This document shows positions 12,001 to 24,400 of a stretch of 64,000 nt of DNA, piece by piece. The stretch's first letter is position 1, and each line of letters begins with the position of its first letter. The DNA lies in the NCBI RefSeq assembly GCF_023856365.1, contig NC_064551.1:2312501-2376500 (forward strand). Direction: 5' to 3'. The DNA is from Brienomyrus brachyistius. Lineage: Eukaryota; Chordata; Actinopteri; Osteoglossiformes; Mormyridae. The notes beneath the pieces were generated by a model. The model ran no database searches. It had not been told where the DNA came from and saw only the letters and a list, made by a program, of their open reading frames with translations. The position numbers were made by a program, and so were the translations under genes.

Positions 12001-14145
12001 TCCTTAGCTACTCCAGAATCTCATCAAGATAATGGTCTCCCAATTGGACTACCAGTTCAGCCTGCGCATAGTGTACCTGTTTGTAATCAGACAGAGGTGG
12101 AGAAGGCTTCACCGGCCACGGTTATGACCAGACATCCCTCGGAGGGGCACGTTGCTACAGTTGATAGTGTCGTAGCGCCCCAGCCTCCGAATGCATTATA
12201 TCCATCTGTCCCCACTTTGCATGCCAAGCAACAGGTAGAGCCGCCTGCCCAGATTTTACCAGCTGGGGCTTCTTTTGCACTTGGAGTCTCTGGGCCTCCC
12301 CAAGGAGATTCTCTGCAGCTTGCAATACAGTCTCCAGACAAGGGGTTTAATGCAATGAAGCCAAAACTGGTCAAAGTTAAAGTTGAAACCCCCAAGAAGA
12401 TTAAAGAGAAGAAGGAGCGAAAACCAGCAGTAAAGAATGGTGAGGTAGATGACAACTTCAGCCCTTACAGACCTTACCGTTGCGTTCACCAGGGATGTAT
12501 GGCAGCGTTCACCATTCAGCATAACTTAATCCTCCACTATAAGGCTGTACATCAGTCTGCTTTGCCTAAATTCGAAGTCAGCAATGATGATGAACATGAT
12601 GACCCATCTGAAGATCACAAAGAAGACTCTGAGGTTGTTCAAGTGAGTGAATTCAGATGTCAGGTTAAAGACTGCTCACGGATATTCCAAGAAGTGACAA
12701 GCTTATTGCAACATTATCTCCAGCTTCACAAATTCACCCTTGATAAAGCGGGCGGCCTGATTTCCAACATAAATCTGGGTAGGTTCCAGTGCGATCAGCC
12801 CGAGTGTACCGCATTTTTCACTGCTTTCTGGAAGTACATTGCCCACATCGAAGAAGCTCACAAGGAGACAAAGTTACCCAAGGTAGAAGCCGTTGAGGGA
12901 TTATTCCGATGTGAGGTCGAAGGTTGCGACCGTGGCTATGCTACACGATCTAACCTGCTGCGTCATACCATGAAGAAACACCAGGACCTTTACAAACTTC
13001 AGCTGATGACACAACGAAAGAATCAGGATAGAGAGAGACAGATCACAAAGAAATCCCAGCCTGGAGTTGATCAAACTAACGACGGGAAAGAAAATATGCA
13101 AAACAACCAAAAATCTATTCAAAAAGGAAACGACAAAAAACGAAATGATGACGTAAAGAATAATCACTGGACAAAGTATGGAAAGCCCTCTTTGAAGTCC
13201 AAAGAGGAAGCCACTGCAATGTGTACAAAGAAATTTCCCCTACAATATCCCTGCATGATAAAGGGCTGTGAATCTGTTGTGAGCTCAGAACGGAACATTT
13301 TAAGGCACTACATTCGGCATGGACTTTCTGAGAGGTACTTAGAGGAGCAGAGAAGCTACTTCATTTTCTGCAAAAAGTCCTCCCGCTCAAAGTGTTGGTC
13401 GCACAGAAGCAGGGCCAAGTTTGAGGATAGCTCCACTGAGACATCAGAGAATGAGGATGCAGAAGAAACTGGTCCTGACATGAGCGAGACCGAGAGCTCG
13501 AAACCCACCTCTGGCAGGGACGAGACGGCGGAGGACACCGAAATGTCCGACGCCAAGCAGTCCACAGATGACAGCTCTGAAACTAAATCTGTCACGTCAT
13601 CAGAGGTAAAGAGAAAGAGGGGGCGGCCTCGCAAGTCCGTCACCGACGAGATTACACCACTTACTCGTAGGAAGGCTTTAGAGAGGTTAAGGTGCACCCG
13701 GAGCAATCCAGTCAACTATGCAGGTAATGGATCTGACTCAACTTCCTCCTCCAGTACGGTTCCAACCAATGAGGAGCAACCTGATCAAAGTATATCGCTG
13801 AGCTCTTTCAAGCCCATGGGCTTCGAAGTGTCCTTCCTGAAGTTCTTGGAGGAATCCACACAATCTGCTCATCCTCCGAAAAGGAAAGCTGGCGAGGTCA
13901 TTGGCAAGATCCCTCTGAAACGGGACAGGACTATTCAGCTGAAAACAGCCACTGTGGTGTGCAAGCGCTCGGATGCGTACGTGCGGCCGAGAGCCGCGCA
14001 AAACTGTATAGACTTCAGAAACCCCCAAAACCTGACTTCGCTGAGAAACGTGAAGATCGTGGTGGACAGTGCTTTCTCTCACGTGGCTGACCTTCTGCTC
14101 AAGCAGCTTCAGGAAATGCGACCTTTGGTGATTCTTCAGAAGTAG
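1..14145 (+). CDS. znf292: znf292, zinc finger protein 292 (5' partial, first exon outside window)
   Basis: Large nuclear C2H2 zinc-finger protein, a DNA-binding transcriptional regulator in vertebrates. Exons read: 400-554, 2718-2796, 3808-3943, 4119-4321, 4828-4964, 5713-5854, 6565-14145; the phases join and give 2810 residues before TAG. The first coding exon must lie upstream. The helical N-terminal region (LEYASRW, DMYCAW, KTVYHILFLIKV) matches ZNF292. The 7.6-kb last exon holds 16 C2H2 fingers. By visible residue, seven lie at about 486-770 (the first begins YCVLC), one near 1057, one near 1459, two from 1934, four from 2255 and one near 2513. An AT-hook-like KRGRPRK sits near 2633. The paralogous alternative RLF is less likely because of the full N-terminal match and the synteny with gjb7 and smim8. 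The last exon is one open frame with no break. Confidence 0.96.
317..395. repeat. (CT)n pyrimidine microsatellite at a znf292 splice acceptor
   Basis: Runs of TCTC interrupted by short C tracts lead directly into the acceptor CAG before the exon at 400, so this length-variable repeat is also the polypyrimidine tract of the intron. The rest of 1-399 is intron in which I see nothing else. Confidence 0.9.
1786..1840. repeat. short tandem repeat, about 20-bp unit
   Basis: Three imperfect units of the type ATGGAGGCAGGCCAGCAG lie in the 2.1-kb znf292 intron 555-2717. I found nothing coding in the remainder of that intron. Confidence 0.6.
3078..3230. repeat. tandem duplication, two copies of about 78 bp
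   Basis: The segment starting CCTGGGGCTTGCAC and running through TAGATGGTCCCTCCTGCTTC occurs twice in direct orientation with a few differences, in the znf292 intron between 2797 and 3807. Confidence 0.8.
3545..3685. repeat. SINE-like fragment with tRNA-type end
   Basis: It contains a motif of the class 'gatttgagccggcaacctt', a degenerate B-box context, and the phrase 'ggttaaggactttgctcag', both seen repeatedly in teleost interspersed repeats. A related fragment lies at 33220-33305 in this window. The family name is not assigned. Confidence 0.5.
4976..5421. repeat. GC-rich minisatellite in znf292 intron
   Basis: About 445 bp built from CCTCTGCCGCCCCGC or CCTCTGCCGCCCTGCCCCG units in variable order. 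The array begins 12 bp after the donor of exon 4828-4964. It creates long open frames in several frames on both strands (AEAGRQRRG-type and ASAALPRLC-type repeats); these are composition artefacts and not genes. Confidence 0.95.
5472..5602. mobile_element. foldback MITE-like element
   Basis: Two long arms are inverted around a short centre: CAGTCCACAGTTTTGCTCC on the left is matched by its exact reverse complement on the right. The outer ends (tttctcaacccagtcc and ggactggattgagg) also pair imperfectly. A partial relative lies near 39625-39715. This suggests a non-autonomous inverted-repeat transposon in the intron before exon 5713; its superfamily is unknown. Confidence 0.75.
5980..6422 (+). 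mobile_element. composite tRNA-derived SINE with target-site duplication
   Basis: The element is bounded by an 11-bp direct repeat GATGTTTACTT at 5969-5979 and 6423-6433. It has a head with box-B-like GGTTCAAACCTC. A second tRNA-like module starts near 6071, with box A-like TGGTGCAGTGG and box B GGGTTCGAGTC. The body carries the phrases 'ttctccccatgtcgtcgtgggg' and 'cctgcgatgggctgg' and ends in a GGATAAGCGG...GGATGGATGG tail. This is a very common teleost SINE type. Related copies lie at 46913-47180 and 52983-53263. Confidence 0.85.
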
Positions 14146-15734
14146 ACTTTGAGTGTTAACTGACTGGTTGAATGTCTATTATCGAAGCATAGTACTCAGG
14201 ATTAGAACAGTAACCTGCTGCAGACTGGTGTCCAAAAACAATAATTCATTTGAATAGGTGTATTTTCCAACACTAAGCAGTATCAAGCTATTTGTTAGCC
14301 ATTAAGTGTACTACATGAGCATTTTAATTTTTCTAAATTAAAATAAAAGCTGATTTTAAAGTTTGGGTAAAGCATTTGTCTCTTTTATGAAATATGTACA
14401 TTTTAAGCTGATCTTTTGTAGTAACTAAGTGTAGGGAATCGAAATTGTAAAGCATGTTTGTATTTATAAAGCGTCACATCACATTGCCTTTGCAGAACAA
14501 ACATTTTGGAAAATAATGAGGCTTGAAGTTTTAATATCCCTGTGGGATTTTTGTTTTTTTTTTTTTTTTTTCCTTTTGGTAACAAAACTTATGTAAACAG
14601 TTGGATATAGTGTTGTGTAAAATTTGTGACTCATCGTTCTTGTAAGATCTTGTAAATCAGAAGCTGTAGACAGTACTCGTGTGCGCGTGTGCCTGTGTGC
14701 GTGTACATGTGTAATGCGAACTACTTCCATCAGCATTCTGTAAGTCCGGTTAAACCACATTTTACTACTTATTTCACGTTTCCTGTATTTGTATGTTTCT
14801 CCACTTTTGCAGTTTTCCCCCCACCAAATTCATATTTATTCCATTTCCATATGTTGTAGTATACCTTTCTCTCACACCATTATGAATATGACTGCAACCA
14901 TTACTGTAGCCAGATAAATTCTGGCAGTTCACGAACTCACTACTGTGTGTGTCCATACAGTTTGATTTGGAATATAAATATGAATCTACATTTCAGTGTC
15001 TTTATATGCAATCTTTATTGTAAAGCTTTTAATACAGAATAGTTTTGATGATTTCTTTAGTCTCTTATTGGACACAGTTGTGTGCGTCTCTCTGGTGTGT
15101 CAATATGGGACCCGAGTTCATTAACAATTGGTATAATTTGTAGATGGTTTTAAAAGTATTTTCCTTAATCAGATAACACTTTTTATGCATCGTGGAAAAA
15201 CAAATTCGGATAACATAGTTTTCAGTTTTATAAATTAGGGTTAAAGTTCCAGCCTCTGCACGAGTTCCCCAGGGCTACATCTGAGCGCTTAAACTTCCAG
15301 CTGTTTAGCTGTTTAACTCTTAAATACCTACCACCAGTATCCAGATTCACTCACATCGTATGGGGATGATTCACTTTTGATGGGGATACAGCTGTAAGCA
15401 GTGCATTATGGGATACCAAATCTTCCAGTTCTGAGGGTTGAGAAACCGTGTGACTTTCGAATGCCATCCTCTCGTCACGCTGTATAGCGTCGGAAACCTT
15501 TTGTTTGGTTTGGAGACTGGCAAAGGTAATCTGAGCTCTTAATTCCGTATAGGCTGGGTCAGCTTCATGTTCCCGTAAACAGAAAGACCTATTTCACGAC
15601 AGACAAAAATACAATTATACTTAACAAACCAGTGAAGAGCGAAACTAAATTATCTCTGACATAAGGAAGTGCATAGACGCGAAAGGCAGACTGCAGCCAA
15701 GGTATCTGTAATGAATTCCTTAGGGCGATTAGGC
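14146..15734. other. znf292 3' UTR and spacer before the convergent connexin gene
   Basis: AATAAA at 14342-14347 lies about 200 bp after the znf292 stop and is a likely polyadenylation signal. A T-rich tract sits near 14555. On the minus strand, TTTATT at 15014-15019 could serve the connexin transcript. I see no coding region here. Confidence 0.6.
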
Positions 15735-16487
15735 TTAAGTAGATGGACTAGTCAGTTTGATGGACGTTATGGGGTTCGATGATGACGTGCTGATTTTATC
15801 ACTGCTGTGATGGTGACAGCGGCAATGGGATTTTTTGACTGGGGTGTAGCGCTTGCTGAAGCTTTTCCAGCACTGCCTGGATAAAATGTATATCATCTCA
15901 GTGATGTTCAGGATGATGCAGATCACAGACGCGCTGGTCATGATGTAGAGGAACACCTTTTTCTCGGTAGCCCTGGACACATAGCAGTCCACGGTGTTGG
16001 GGCAAGGGCTCGTACTGCACTGGAGGAGACTGGGAGCCTGGAAGCCACTGTACAGTTTGTAAAAAGCCACCAGAAAGCCCACCTCGAAGGCAGTCTTGAA
16101 AAGCAGGCTGAAGAGGTAGGTGCAGAGCAAGCCGCCGTCGATGCTGCTCTTATCTTCGTAAAGCTTTTTTCTGTGCCTCTTTTCCCGGTAGTCGCGGTAA
16201 GCGACGTGCAGAGCCACAAGAAGTGACGGCGTGGACACCATGATCAGCTGTAGGGACCACAGGCGCACCTGCGACATCGGGAAGAAGTAGTCGAAGCAGA
16301 CGTTATGGCATCCCGGCTGCTGCGTGTTGCATACGAAGTCCTTGTGCTCGTCTTTCCACACATCCTCCGCGGCAGCCACGAATACCAGGATGCGGAAGAT
16401 GAAGACCACGGAGAGCCAGATTCGCCCGATCACTGTAGAGTACTTGTTGACCCCGCTCAAGATATTCTCCAGGAACCCCCAGTTCAT
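15735..16487 (-). CDS. gjb7: connexin, gap junction beta-7-like
   Basis: Intronless 250-residue connexin, a four-pass membrane protein that oligomerises into hexameric hemichannels for cell-cell exchange of ions and small molecules. It starts [17 protein letters not shown], the usual N-terminal helix. The first extracellular loop has the C-x6-C-x3-C pattern at residues 53, 60 and 64. The second loop has cysteines near [13 protein letters not shown]. The conserved [20 protein letters not shown] opens transmembrane segment 2, and the 'REKRHRKKL' loop resembles human Cx25. Its position between znf292 and smim8 supports gjb7. The C-terminal tail has an unusual C/H cluster (SHCRCHHH) followed by a Ser/Thr-rich end. 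A candidate acceptor AG about 25 bp upstream of the ATG suggests a separate 5' UTR exon, which is usual for connexins. Confidence 0.93.
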   Translation of the reverse strand: MNWGFLENILSGVNKYSTVIGRIWLSVVFIFRILVFVAAAEDVWKDEHKDFVCNTQQPGCHNVCFDYFFPMSQVRLWSLQLIMVSTPSLLVALHVAYRDYREKRHRKKLYEDKSSIDGGLLCTYLFSLLFKTAFEVGFLVAFYKLYSGFQAPSLLQCSTSPCPNTVDCYVSRATEKKVFLYIMTSASVICIILNITEMIYILSRQCWKSFSKRYTPVKKSHCRCHHHSSDKISTSSSNPITSIKLTSPST

Positions 16488-18811
16488 TCTTTAACTATAT
16501 CCTCTCACTGACCCTTGAACAAAAAAGAAACACAGGGTTAATTTTTTCGGTTGTTTTGCTAAATCAAAACGCATAGTAAATTAGTAATTAATAGTTCGTC
16601 GTGTTTATCTCAGTCCTGGGGCCGGGATGCTTTGGGACAACGCGCAACATGTAAAGAAGATCAGATCATCACAAATTTCCCGATGATATTTTCAGTTTAG
16701 TCCGGAGCCTACGGTCATACCTTTATTGGGTGTTTGTCTGTAGCATTAATTAGTGGTGGAGTGTCTCTCGTTATTTACCACTGACTCACTTGTTGCTTGT
16801 ATAGGTTTCATCATTATTTTTTTCCGGCAGGGGAAGGCGACCGCAGGCATAAAGTGGAAGTTGCTTCACTTGCCTGTTAGGTGTTTATACTATTTTTGGC
16901 ACTATATAGTGTAGTGATGTTTCAAATATAATATCACGTTTCTTATATAGGACTATACGTTTCACAGTTTAGTTATACCTGTGCCACCGAATGTATTAAT
17001 TACTCCATGTTTGTTTAATGTACGAGTGATGTTTCCCGACAACCGACTGAAAACTGTAGAATAGACATATGAGGATATTTACAGTTTATGTTTAGAACAT
17101 CTTTTTCTTAATAAGGAGAAACCGATTGAAATAGAATGAAAGGATATTTACCTTTCAGTGAGGTTCTTCTGACTAAAATATTTTCTTCCTCTTGTGTCGC
17201 TTGCGGAGCAGGACATGGAGGTAGCAACAGTGTGCGTGTCTCTTCGTCCTTGTCACACTATTTGTATGTCAAATACACCTGCCGGACGCCACACCTATAC
17301 CGTAGTCAAGGAGCCGCCGCGGCAGCCGCAATTATAGGCGTTCATTGGGAAATAGGAAGGAGAATACTTCCTATGATATGGGTAAAGAGTTAATCTAGAA
17401 TCTGGTTAATTTAAGGGAATATTACTAGTTGCGTGATGGCAAATAGACCAACAGATAAAGCAACATTGTCTTTGGTCTAGTAATAGCCTATCACTTATAA
17501 AGGCAGGATAGCGCTCGCTTTAGATCTAAAAATGTACTTTTATTAAATTGATTTATTTTTTTTATCGAGGAATCACTTGTATTTCTGTGAAGAGTGTTAT
17601 TTGCACGAGGACAGAAGCTGCCATGGCAGAGTATAGTCTGTGCTGATGCTTAGGCTCGAGCGTCGCTTACTATCCGTGTCAGGCGGCCGACATCAGCCTC
17701 AGTAGTAATTATAAGCTATAAGTGCGCCGTAGAGTGGATGCTAATCGAAAATACTGCGGTTAAAGTAGTTATTGTCATTTTTTTGTAAATGTGTTTTAGA
17801 TAACTGGAGACTTCTCTTGAAATTTTAATGTCAGTTGCAAAGGAAGTAATTGATCCAGATGATAAATTAGTTATGAGAGTGTACGGGTCTTTTCATTAAG
17901 CAACAGCCTTTCTGTTCACTTGTACGTGCGTTTCATTCCCGCGTCTTATGTGGGACAACCTACGCGTTAAATACAGGCAAAGTAATTACAAAAGTTAGTG
18001 ATGAAGAAGATGTAAAATGAAAGGAGATGAACAGTATAAAGTGCGTAAAGTTGCATGTGTTAGCTATTAGGACTGTGCGTTTGCCGCAAGGACGGTCTGA
18101 ATCTCACTGTTGGGCTTCAGTCCGACTGTATCAGAGAGAAAAAAAAACTGTTGTTGGCTTGGGTTGAACCTTTAATTATTTTCTTAGCTTCGTCCCTGTA
18201 CCTCCTCTGTAGACGAGCTATAATAAATAGTTAAATTTCTAAGGGGGTTAATTCCTCCTCATTGCATTGTGGAACATTATTTCCGTGACTTTTTTCGTTT
18301 ATACGTTTGTGTCGTTCCGGACCAAAACGCCTCCCTAGAAAGACTTGGTCGGATTACCGCGTCGTACGAATGTTACCCGGCGCGCATTAAAGTCAGCGTC
18401 TCCGGCTCTTCGCGCACGTCTCCATTCCGAACGGCGGGTGGCGCTATAATTTGCTACAGTGTCCGTGTGCGGCTGCGCGACTCTCTTTTTTTTGTCGTTT
18501 GCTCTGTACTTCCGAGGACCATGAGAAGGTGCAGGTCACCCAACCGGTTGGACGGTACTTTTATTTAATCTAGTTTGTAAACTGCATATGTATACATGTT
18601 TCGTAGTTTGTCTTGGCTGCAGCCGTGTCGTATCTCATTATCAATCACGGTGCCAGCCTCCTCTTAAGCTGCATGACATTTCCTCGGCGATCGTTGTTTA
18701 TAATGTTAACTCCCCGTATGAACGTTTATCCTATTAAAGGCTTGTCTTTAGTAGCCGGTTTTGGGTGGGATCTGTCTAACTTCTTCCATGTGCTGTCGTC
18801 AGATTGTAACA
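16488..18811. promoter_or_regulatory. shared upstream region of the divergent gjb7-like and smim8 genes
   Basis: The two genes diverge from this 2.3-kb spacer. The part nearest smim8 (about 18340-18560) is CpG-rich relative to its flanks and is a plausible promoter or first non-coding exon of smim8. I see no convincing coding sequence and cannot place a start site. Confidence 0.4.
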
Positions 18812-19537
18812 ATGCCGTCTGCTGAACAAGGAAGCCATAAAGTAGAGACCTCGAATGAGAGCAGATTGAAGGCGCCGGGTTTGAGGGCGGCCAAGACCAC
18901 CACTCTCTTCCGGGCCGTGAACCCAGAGCTCTTCATAAAACCCGTAAGGCCTCAGGTTATTGCATATTTAAGCCATAGAGGTTCAGAGACCATTACAGTG
19001 TCGGAGATTTTAGTGTTATAGGTCCTCTCGGACGAATGTTTTTAGTTTTGACTGCAGGGCTTTCACAAAGTATTTGTAATACTCTTATGTAAATGTCGTA
19101 TGTGGTGATCCTTTTAATTATAGAACCGTAGACTTCTGTCACTGAAACATGACACATTTGCCCCTCCAATTAATGATTGCTTCAATTCCTCTGTTTTCAT
19201 ATTGAATCAAGTGAGAGTGGCAAAGAATCATCAATCGAAAAATATTTGTTGTTAATTATAGTAAGGTCTGATAATATGTAAAATAGTTTTTGTTTTACAT
19301 AAAGTAATATACTGTATGACTGCATCTATAACCTACACATGAAAATATATTTAAAGCAGCGTCATTCCTCTTCTGTAGAATAAGCCTGTCATGGCCTTGG
19401 GACTGATTGCGATATCGCTGTGTGTGGGATATCTCGGATATCTTCACGCCGTCAAAGAGAATAACCAAGAGCTGTACGAAGCCATTGACAGCCAGGGTGA
19501 GCGACACATGAGACGAAAGACATCCAAGTGGGACTGA
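18812..19537 (+). CDS. smim8: smim8, small integral membrane protein 8
   Basis: Two coding exons, 18812-18943 and 19379-19537, join in phase 0 to give 96 residues (human about 97). The protein is a single-pass membrane protein of unknown biochemical role. The hydrophilic N-terminus leads to the conserved [16 protein letters not shown], followed after the splice by [20 protein letters not shown], a membrane helix at about residues 48-69, and the conserved C-terminus MRRKTSKWD. The ATG at 18812 is the first in-frame start and follows a possible acceptor at 18801. AATAAA at 19811-19816 is a likely polyadenylation signal. The order gjb7-smim8 matches human. Confidence 0.95.
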
Positions 19538-21437
19538 ACATGTTAAACGACAATGTAAAAGTCGATGAAGACCAGCGTTCTCAAAGAAACCAGCTCTTAA
19601 AGTGCACTGCATCCCATAATGAAGATGAAACACGATGGAAATTAATGTAAACTTTTTTTTTGTTTAATAGATGGTGAGACAAAACCATGAAGATTCAGAG
19701 TAAAAAGTACCTGCCATTTATTTAAGTTTGTTAGGTGATAGCTTCCTTTGTAAGGAATGATGTGTGTGTGAATGCTGCAAATACCTTTTTCATTTCTCAG
19801 TTATAAGCTAAATAAAAATGGCATACTTTGTGTAAATGATCTGGTTTTTAAGCACGACTGTTTATTGTAAAATTACTGAGCAGCTTTTAAAAAACCATTC
19901 AGGTCTTTCCAGGTGAGAATGTAGTGCTACAGCTGTTTCTGTTATATGGCTGTAAACAATTCCGACTTTATCTATAACCGCTATTTGTCCTTATTTAAAT
20001 ATAGTTTGTAGTTATCAATATCTAACCGTTTTTTTTTTACTTTAGAATGAAAAAAAAAAACATTATGTTTTAAAACAAAGACCAGGATGAGATCACTATT
20101 CTGTGAGTATTGACGCACAGGAGATGGGAAAAAAAACTGGCAAAGTTAGACTACAAAATACAAGTCTTTTTTTTTATCTCGGGGACCGGGCAACTAAACT
20201 GCTGCAAGTGTGGAGAACATCAGCCGAGGTAGCTGCCACGGGAAGGAGGGTCAGAGGTGGAGGAGGGATTTACAGAGAATGATCTACTACAGTTTTATTG
20301 GACTGTCATTTACAATGACAATAAAGAATCTTGATTGTCCTGACTTCACGTTAGGTAAATACTTACTGGCTGCAATTACACGCCACACAGCTATTCAAAA
20401 AAAGTATTTACGGGTGAGTTAATTTATTGTATTCCTGTTTTAATTTAGTTGTTTGTGATTCGGAGTATTGTGGGTGTATAAACGGAACGCTTCACTGCCT
20501 GCTCATACCAAAACTACAGTTGAACGAGTTTCTGTGCAATATGAAGGAGGAGAACATCTTAATTAATCTGGTCCAGCCCCAACGTGTAATTGTGTCTATC
20601 AGGAGTGTAGGTGTGAGAGAGGTGTAGGTTTGGGTACCGTGGCTGTTACGGGGGGGGGGGGTGGACGGTTCGGGGCTGATTTGGCCCCTACCAATGCTGA
20701 ATGCCAACCTACACCCTTGAGAGGTGTTGAGTAAATTAACTCTGTCCAGCTATACTAGGCAAACAGGTCACTAGAGAAGAATCCAGACTGCTGTTACGTC
20801 ATCAGCAACGCAAACTGTATTTCCTTATTATATGTAGAATAATGTAACCAAAAGACTAACAAAACACACAAATATACAGAGTAAGCATTAAAAACTTCTG
20901 CTCACTACAGATTCATTTCATTATTCAAGTTCATCTTTAAAACAACATACAGGAAATCCTCAGATCAGTTCCACGGACTTCGCGAGTTTGCCATAGAACT
21001 GTAATCAGTTGGTTAGTTAATTCTGTGCTTTTATGTTTTAATTTTATTAACAACAATAATACTGAAGGAAATCTGAAGGAAATATTTAAATGAGTGCCCA
21101 GAGCAGAAAGGCGCACCATGCCGCCAGCATCCCCCCCCCGCCACGCCTCCCTCCCCCTTTTGGGATGTTATAAAGCAGTTCGATCCCCCCCCCCCCCCAT
21201 TTAAAGTGTCCATTCAGCCGCACGCTTCGCAGCCCAACTCGCGCAACATGGCGGAGCAGCCGCCGTCCCCCGTCGGACACGCAGACCTGACCCAGGCTTT
21301 TCCCGTAAAATGTGACTGGCGAGGGGGCGGCCGGACCCTTTTCCACGCCTCTTAAATTACACTTTACCGTCGGCACGGCGATTGCGGTGGGAGCCTGTTT
21401 TCCGTTTTGGTAACTTGCGATTGAATACAGTCACACG
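19538..21437. promoter_or_regulatory. spacer and CpG-rich promoter region of the SEC14-actin gene
   Basis: The first 1.5 kb is AT-rich with no gene seen; the C6orf163 orthologue, expected near here from human order, is not recognisable. From about 21180 to 21440 the sequence is CpG-rich and contains AACATGGCGG at 21245-21254, a YY1-type motif often found at start sites. A 35-codon upstream open frame (21248-21355) starts inside that motif. Confidence 0.5.
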
Positions 21438-24400
21438 ATGAGCAGCAACGCGACAGGTAAGAAACTTAAAGCAAGTGTGTTCCGCTGTCAGTAGAGATTT
21501 GCTGTTTGTTACGCCTGCGTATATATTTTTAAAAATTCTTAAACGCATGAAATGTGTTAATTCTAATGCTGAATTAGGCGTCATGCCTGAGTTTGCAGTG
21601 CAGACCGATACCACTGTGTTTCAGCAGGTAAGGGATCGATATTGCTGGTCCCTTCTGGATCCTCCTTCATTATTTAACCCAACGGGAGCCTGTGTTACTG
21701 GGGGAGAAGGCTGTGCTCTTTATTAGCGGGGATCCTGAAAATGTGCTTTGCACGTAAAATATTCTCCAGTATTAATGTTCATTGTGACATGACAGACGCA
21801 TCGCTCTATTACAGTGCTTTATTTCATCCATTTCCTTGCACACTTGTCAGACGTTGTATAACGACGATAAAGTTGGATTGAATTGAATGTTTTTCGAGTT
21901 TTACCAGTCTCCTTTATTTATTTATTTTTTTGTCCTAGCAGAGTTCCGCAAGTCTACCTCCACCCACTCCCTGCCTGCGGATCATGTGCTGTGCTCTGGG
22001 GCAGTCACGTTCCCCGGTATTTTCCCTTTTTTTTTAAAGTTTATTTAGGCACCGTGTATCGTGACGCCATGACCAAGCAATGGAAGATATAACGTGCTTA
22101 CCGCTTTAAAATATCTCTGGCGCTTACAGTTCTTAAGGTTTTCATGCCTATCACCCCTCAGCCACGTTTAAAAGTAAATTAGTAAGCCGTTTCTTGTGTG
22201 TGTGATCTTCCAACAGGTGCCTTTGACCAGCAAGGATGTCCAGTAGTGTTCTTTCCAGTAGCACTGCAAAGCAGGCTAACATCTGACCTGAAAAAGGAGG
22301 AAGTTGTTTATTTCATCAATTACTTTTTGCAGTTGCATAAGTAAGCATTTATTCACCCCGGCATTTGGATAGCTGATGTGGTTCCCTCCCCATGGGTATG
22401 TGGTGCCACTTTTGTGGCTGTCGGTGTCTCCTGCTTGCTTAACTGTCCCCTGTCTTGCAGTAAATACCAGGAGAGGAGCACTCTGCTTTCTGTGGTGGTG
22501 GACTTCAGGAATGCTGCCTTGACCACAGCTAGATTTGTTGCCGAAACTCTTCTGCTCCTGGAGGTGAATTCATGGAATATTTTGCAAGTCATTTCTGTTT
22601 GTCTTATTGCAAGGAACCAAACGCTAAATGCTGTCGTATTGTAATACTTCAATGTGGCATAAAGGAATAGAGTCCTGCACACACACTAACTGTGCATCAT
22701 TTAAACCTCTCAGTAGTTAATTTCAGGACACTGGTGTATTAATGAAAGCCTTTTATGTGGCCTGCTATTTTTGTAGTGGATATCGGAGCTCCCAGTAGAT
22801 TAGCTAGTGTAAACCTTTTTTGTTGGATTAATGTTTTTCTCCCAAATATTCTCTTTCAATTAGTTTCCCCCCCCCCAAGTTTAGTCTGATTATCTGCTTT
22901 GCAGACTGGAATCTTGGGGGAGGGGGGGAATGTGATGGTTTGGTTTGCCGACATCCTGTTGAAGACAGGCCCGACGTAGCAGGGTTGATCACAAGACACT
23001 GCATGTTTTAATATAGCGCAGCCAGTTCAAGAATTTGCCTGTGAACTTCTACAGACATTTCTAAATCTGATTATATAATTTAGCTGGCATTTCCACATGG
23101 TTAAAGCCCTCCTTTTCTGATGTGTGTGGGAAGTCGTTCTTTGGTGCATCGGTCCTGGTTTGATAAAGAGAACTGCAGTCCTGGGCGGTACTGATGATGA
23201 TGATGAGGATGGAGAGAAGAATGAGAATTTAATTATCACATGCCCAGAGTCAAGGTCACATGCTTTCAGTATAAACCATCATGCGATTAGTTATCTTCCA
23301 GTGGATCTCCTCAAAAATGTGCAGGCGGTGTTGAGGTTAATAATAGGGCTCTAACTCTTTGTGGACTCCACGTAACCTTCCTGTGGGTTGGGGGTCCTTT
23401 TGACTGGATGTGCCTCTGCGGAAGTATGTGGCCAGCTGTGCGCACAAATGTCAGAAACGATCACCAAGCGAGAGAGAGTGTGCGCTGACCTTGGTTCCGT
23501 GTCCCTCCAGCTGCCCCAGAGAACCGTTCATACACTCTATGTGGTTCAGCCCAAAAAGAGAGATGTGCTGAAGTTACTGCTGAAACTGCTGATGTCAGGT
23601 CACGCGAAGACTGGAAGCTCCGCCCCCTTTAAGGTAATGTTCACCTCCGCGGTAAAATCGAGGGCTCCTTAGAATCACAGCCGTAATGCATGCAAATGTG
23701 TCCTCCCACGCTGCATGTTCATGGCTTCGCTTGGTAAGTCTTCCTTTATATCCTTACAGAGTGTTTTTCTGAAAGAAGTTTTTGAACTCTATAACTACAT
23801 TGATCGGAGCCAATTAACACCGGAACTGGGCGGTTACCTTGTTTACTGTCATCAAAGCTGGGTAACGTTTTTAAAGGTAATCTTCTTCTTTTTTTTTTGT
23901 AGTTTTAAGAATGCATCTGCGGGGGGGTTACTGTCATAAGTCGTACCTGATTTGCTCATCTATCTTCCAAATTCTTATCCTGGAGAGCATCATGGGGGCC
24001 GATAGGTTACACCCTGAATGGGTCGCCGGTCCATCTCTGGGATTCCACACTGTTAGCCTGCTGCGTGTGTTTGAACTGCTGTGTTGCGATCGTAGGCTAT
24101 TTTGTTTTGGATGCGTCACATGTGAGATGCTTCTTGTTCGAATTGATTTCCATCACAGCTGTTGCTTCCGGCCTGTTATCCATGTTACCCCCGTTATCCG
24201 TTACCTTGGAGAAGCTCTCCCACTTGAGGTCTCCCATCTGACCTCATTAGCAGCTGAAAGACTGAAGCCCCTTCTCTGTTTGATCATGTCTGCGTTGTTA
24301 GGCAGGCTGCTCTCAGAAAGTGCACTCTCCATCGGACGTGTTCCCCAGCTGATGTAAAAGGCTGAATTATTCACAAGATCACAGTTCGTCTTGACAGCCC

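Noticed and set aside
12087..13167. Minus-strand open frames of 88-122 codons inside the znf292 last exon
   Set aside because: They are antisense shadows of the long zinc-finger coding exon.
18269..18568. Plus-strand open frame of 99 codons upstream of smim8
   Set aside because: No recognisable domain; it lies in the CpG-rich promoter interval and probably reflects base composition.
20985..21000. Possible X-box (GTTTGCCATAGAAC) upstream of the SEC14-actin gene
   Set aside because: The second half-site does not fit the RFX consensus and it lies about 440 bp upstream of the start codon, outside the CpG-rich part.
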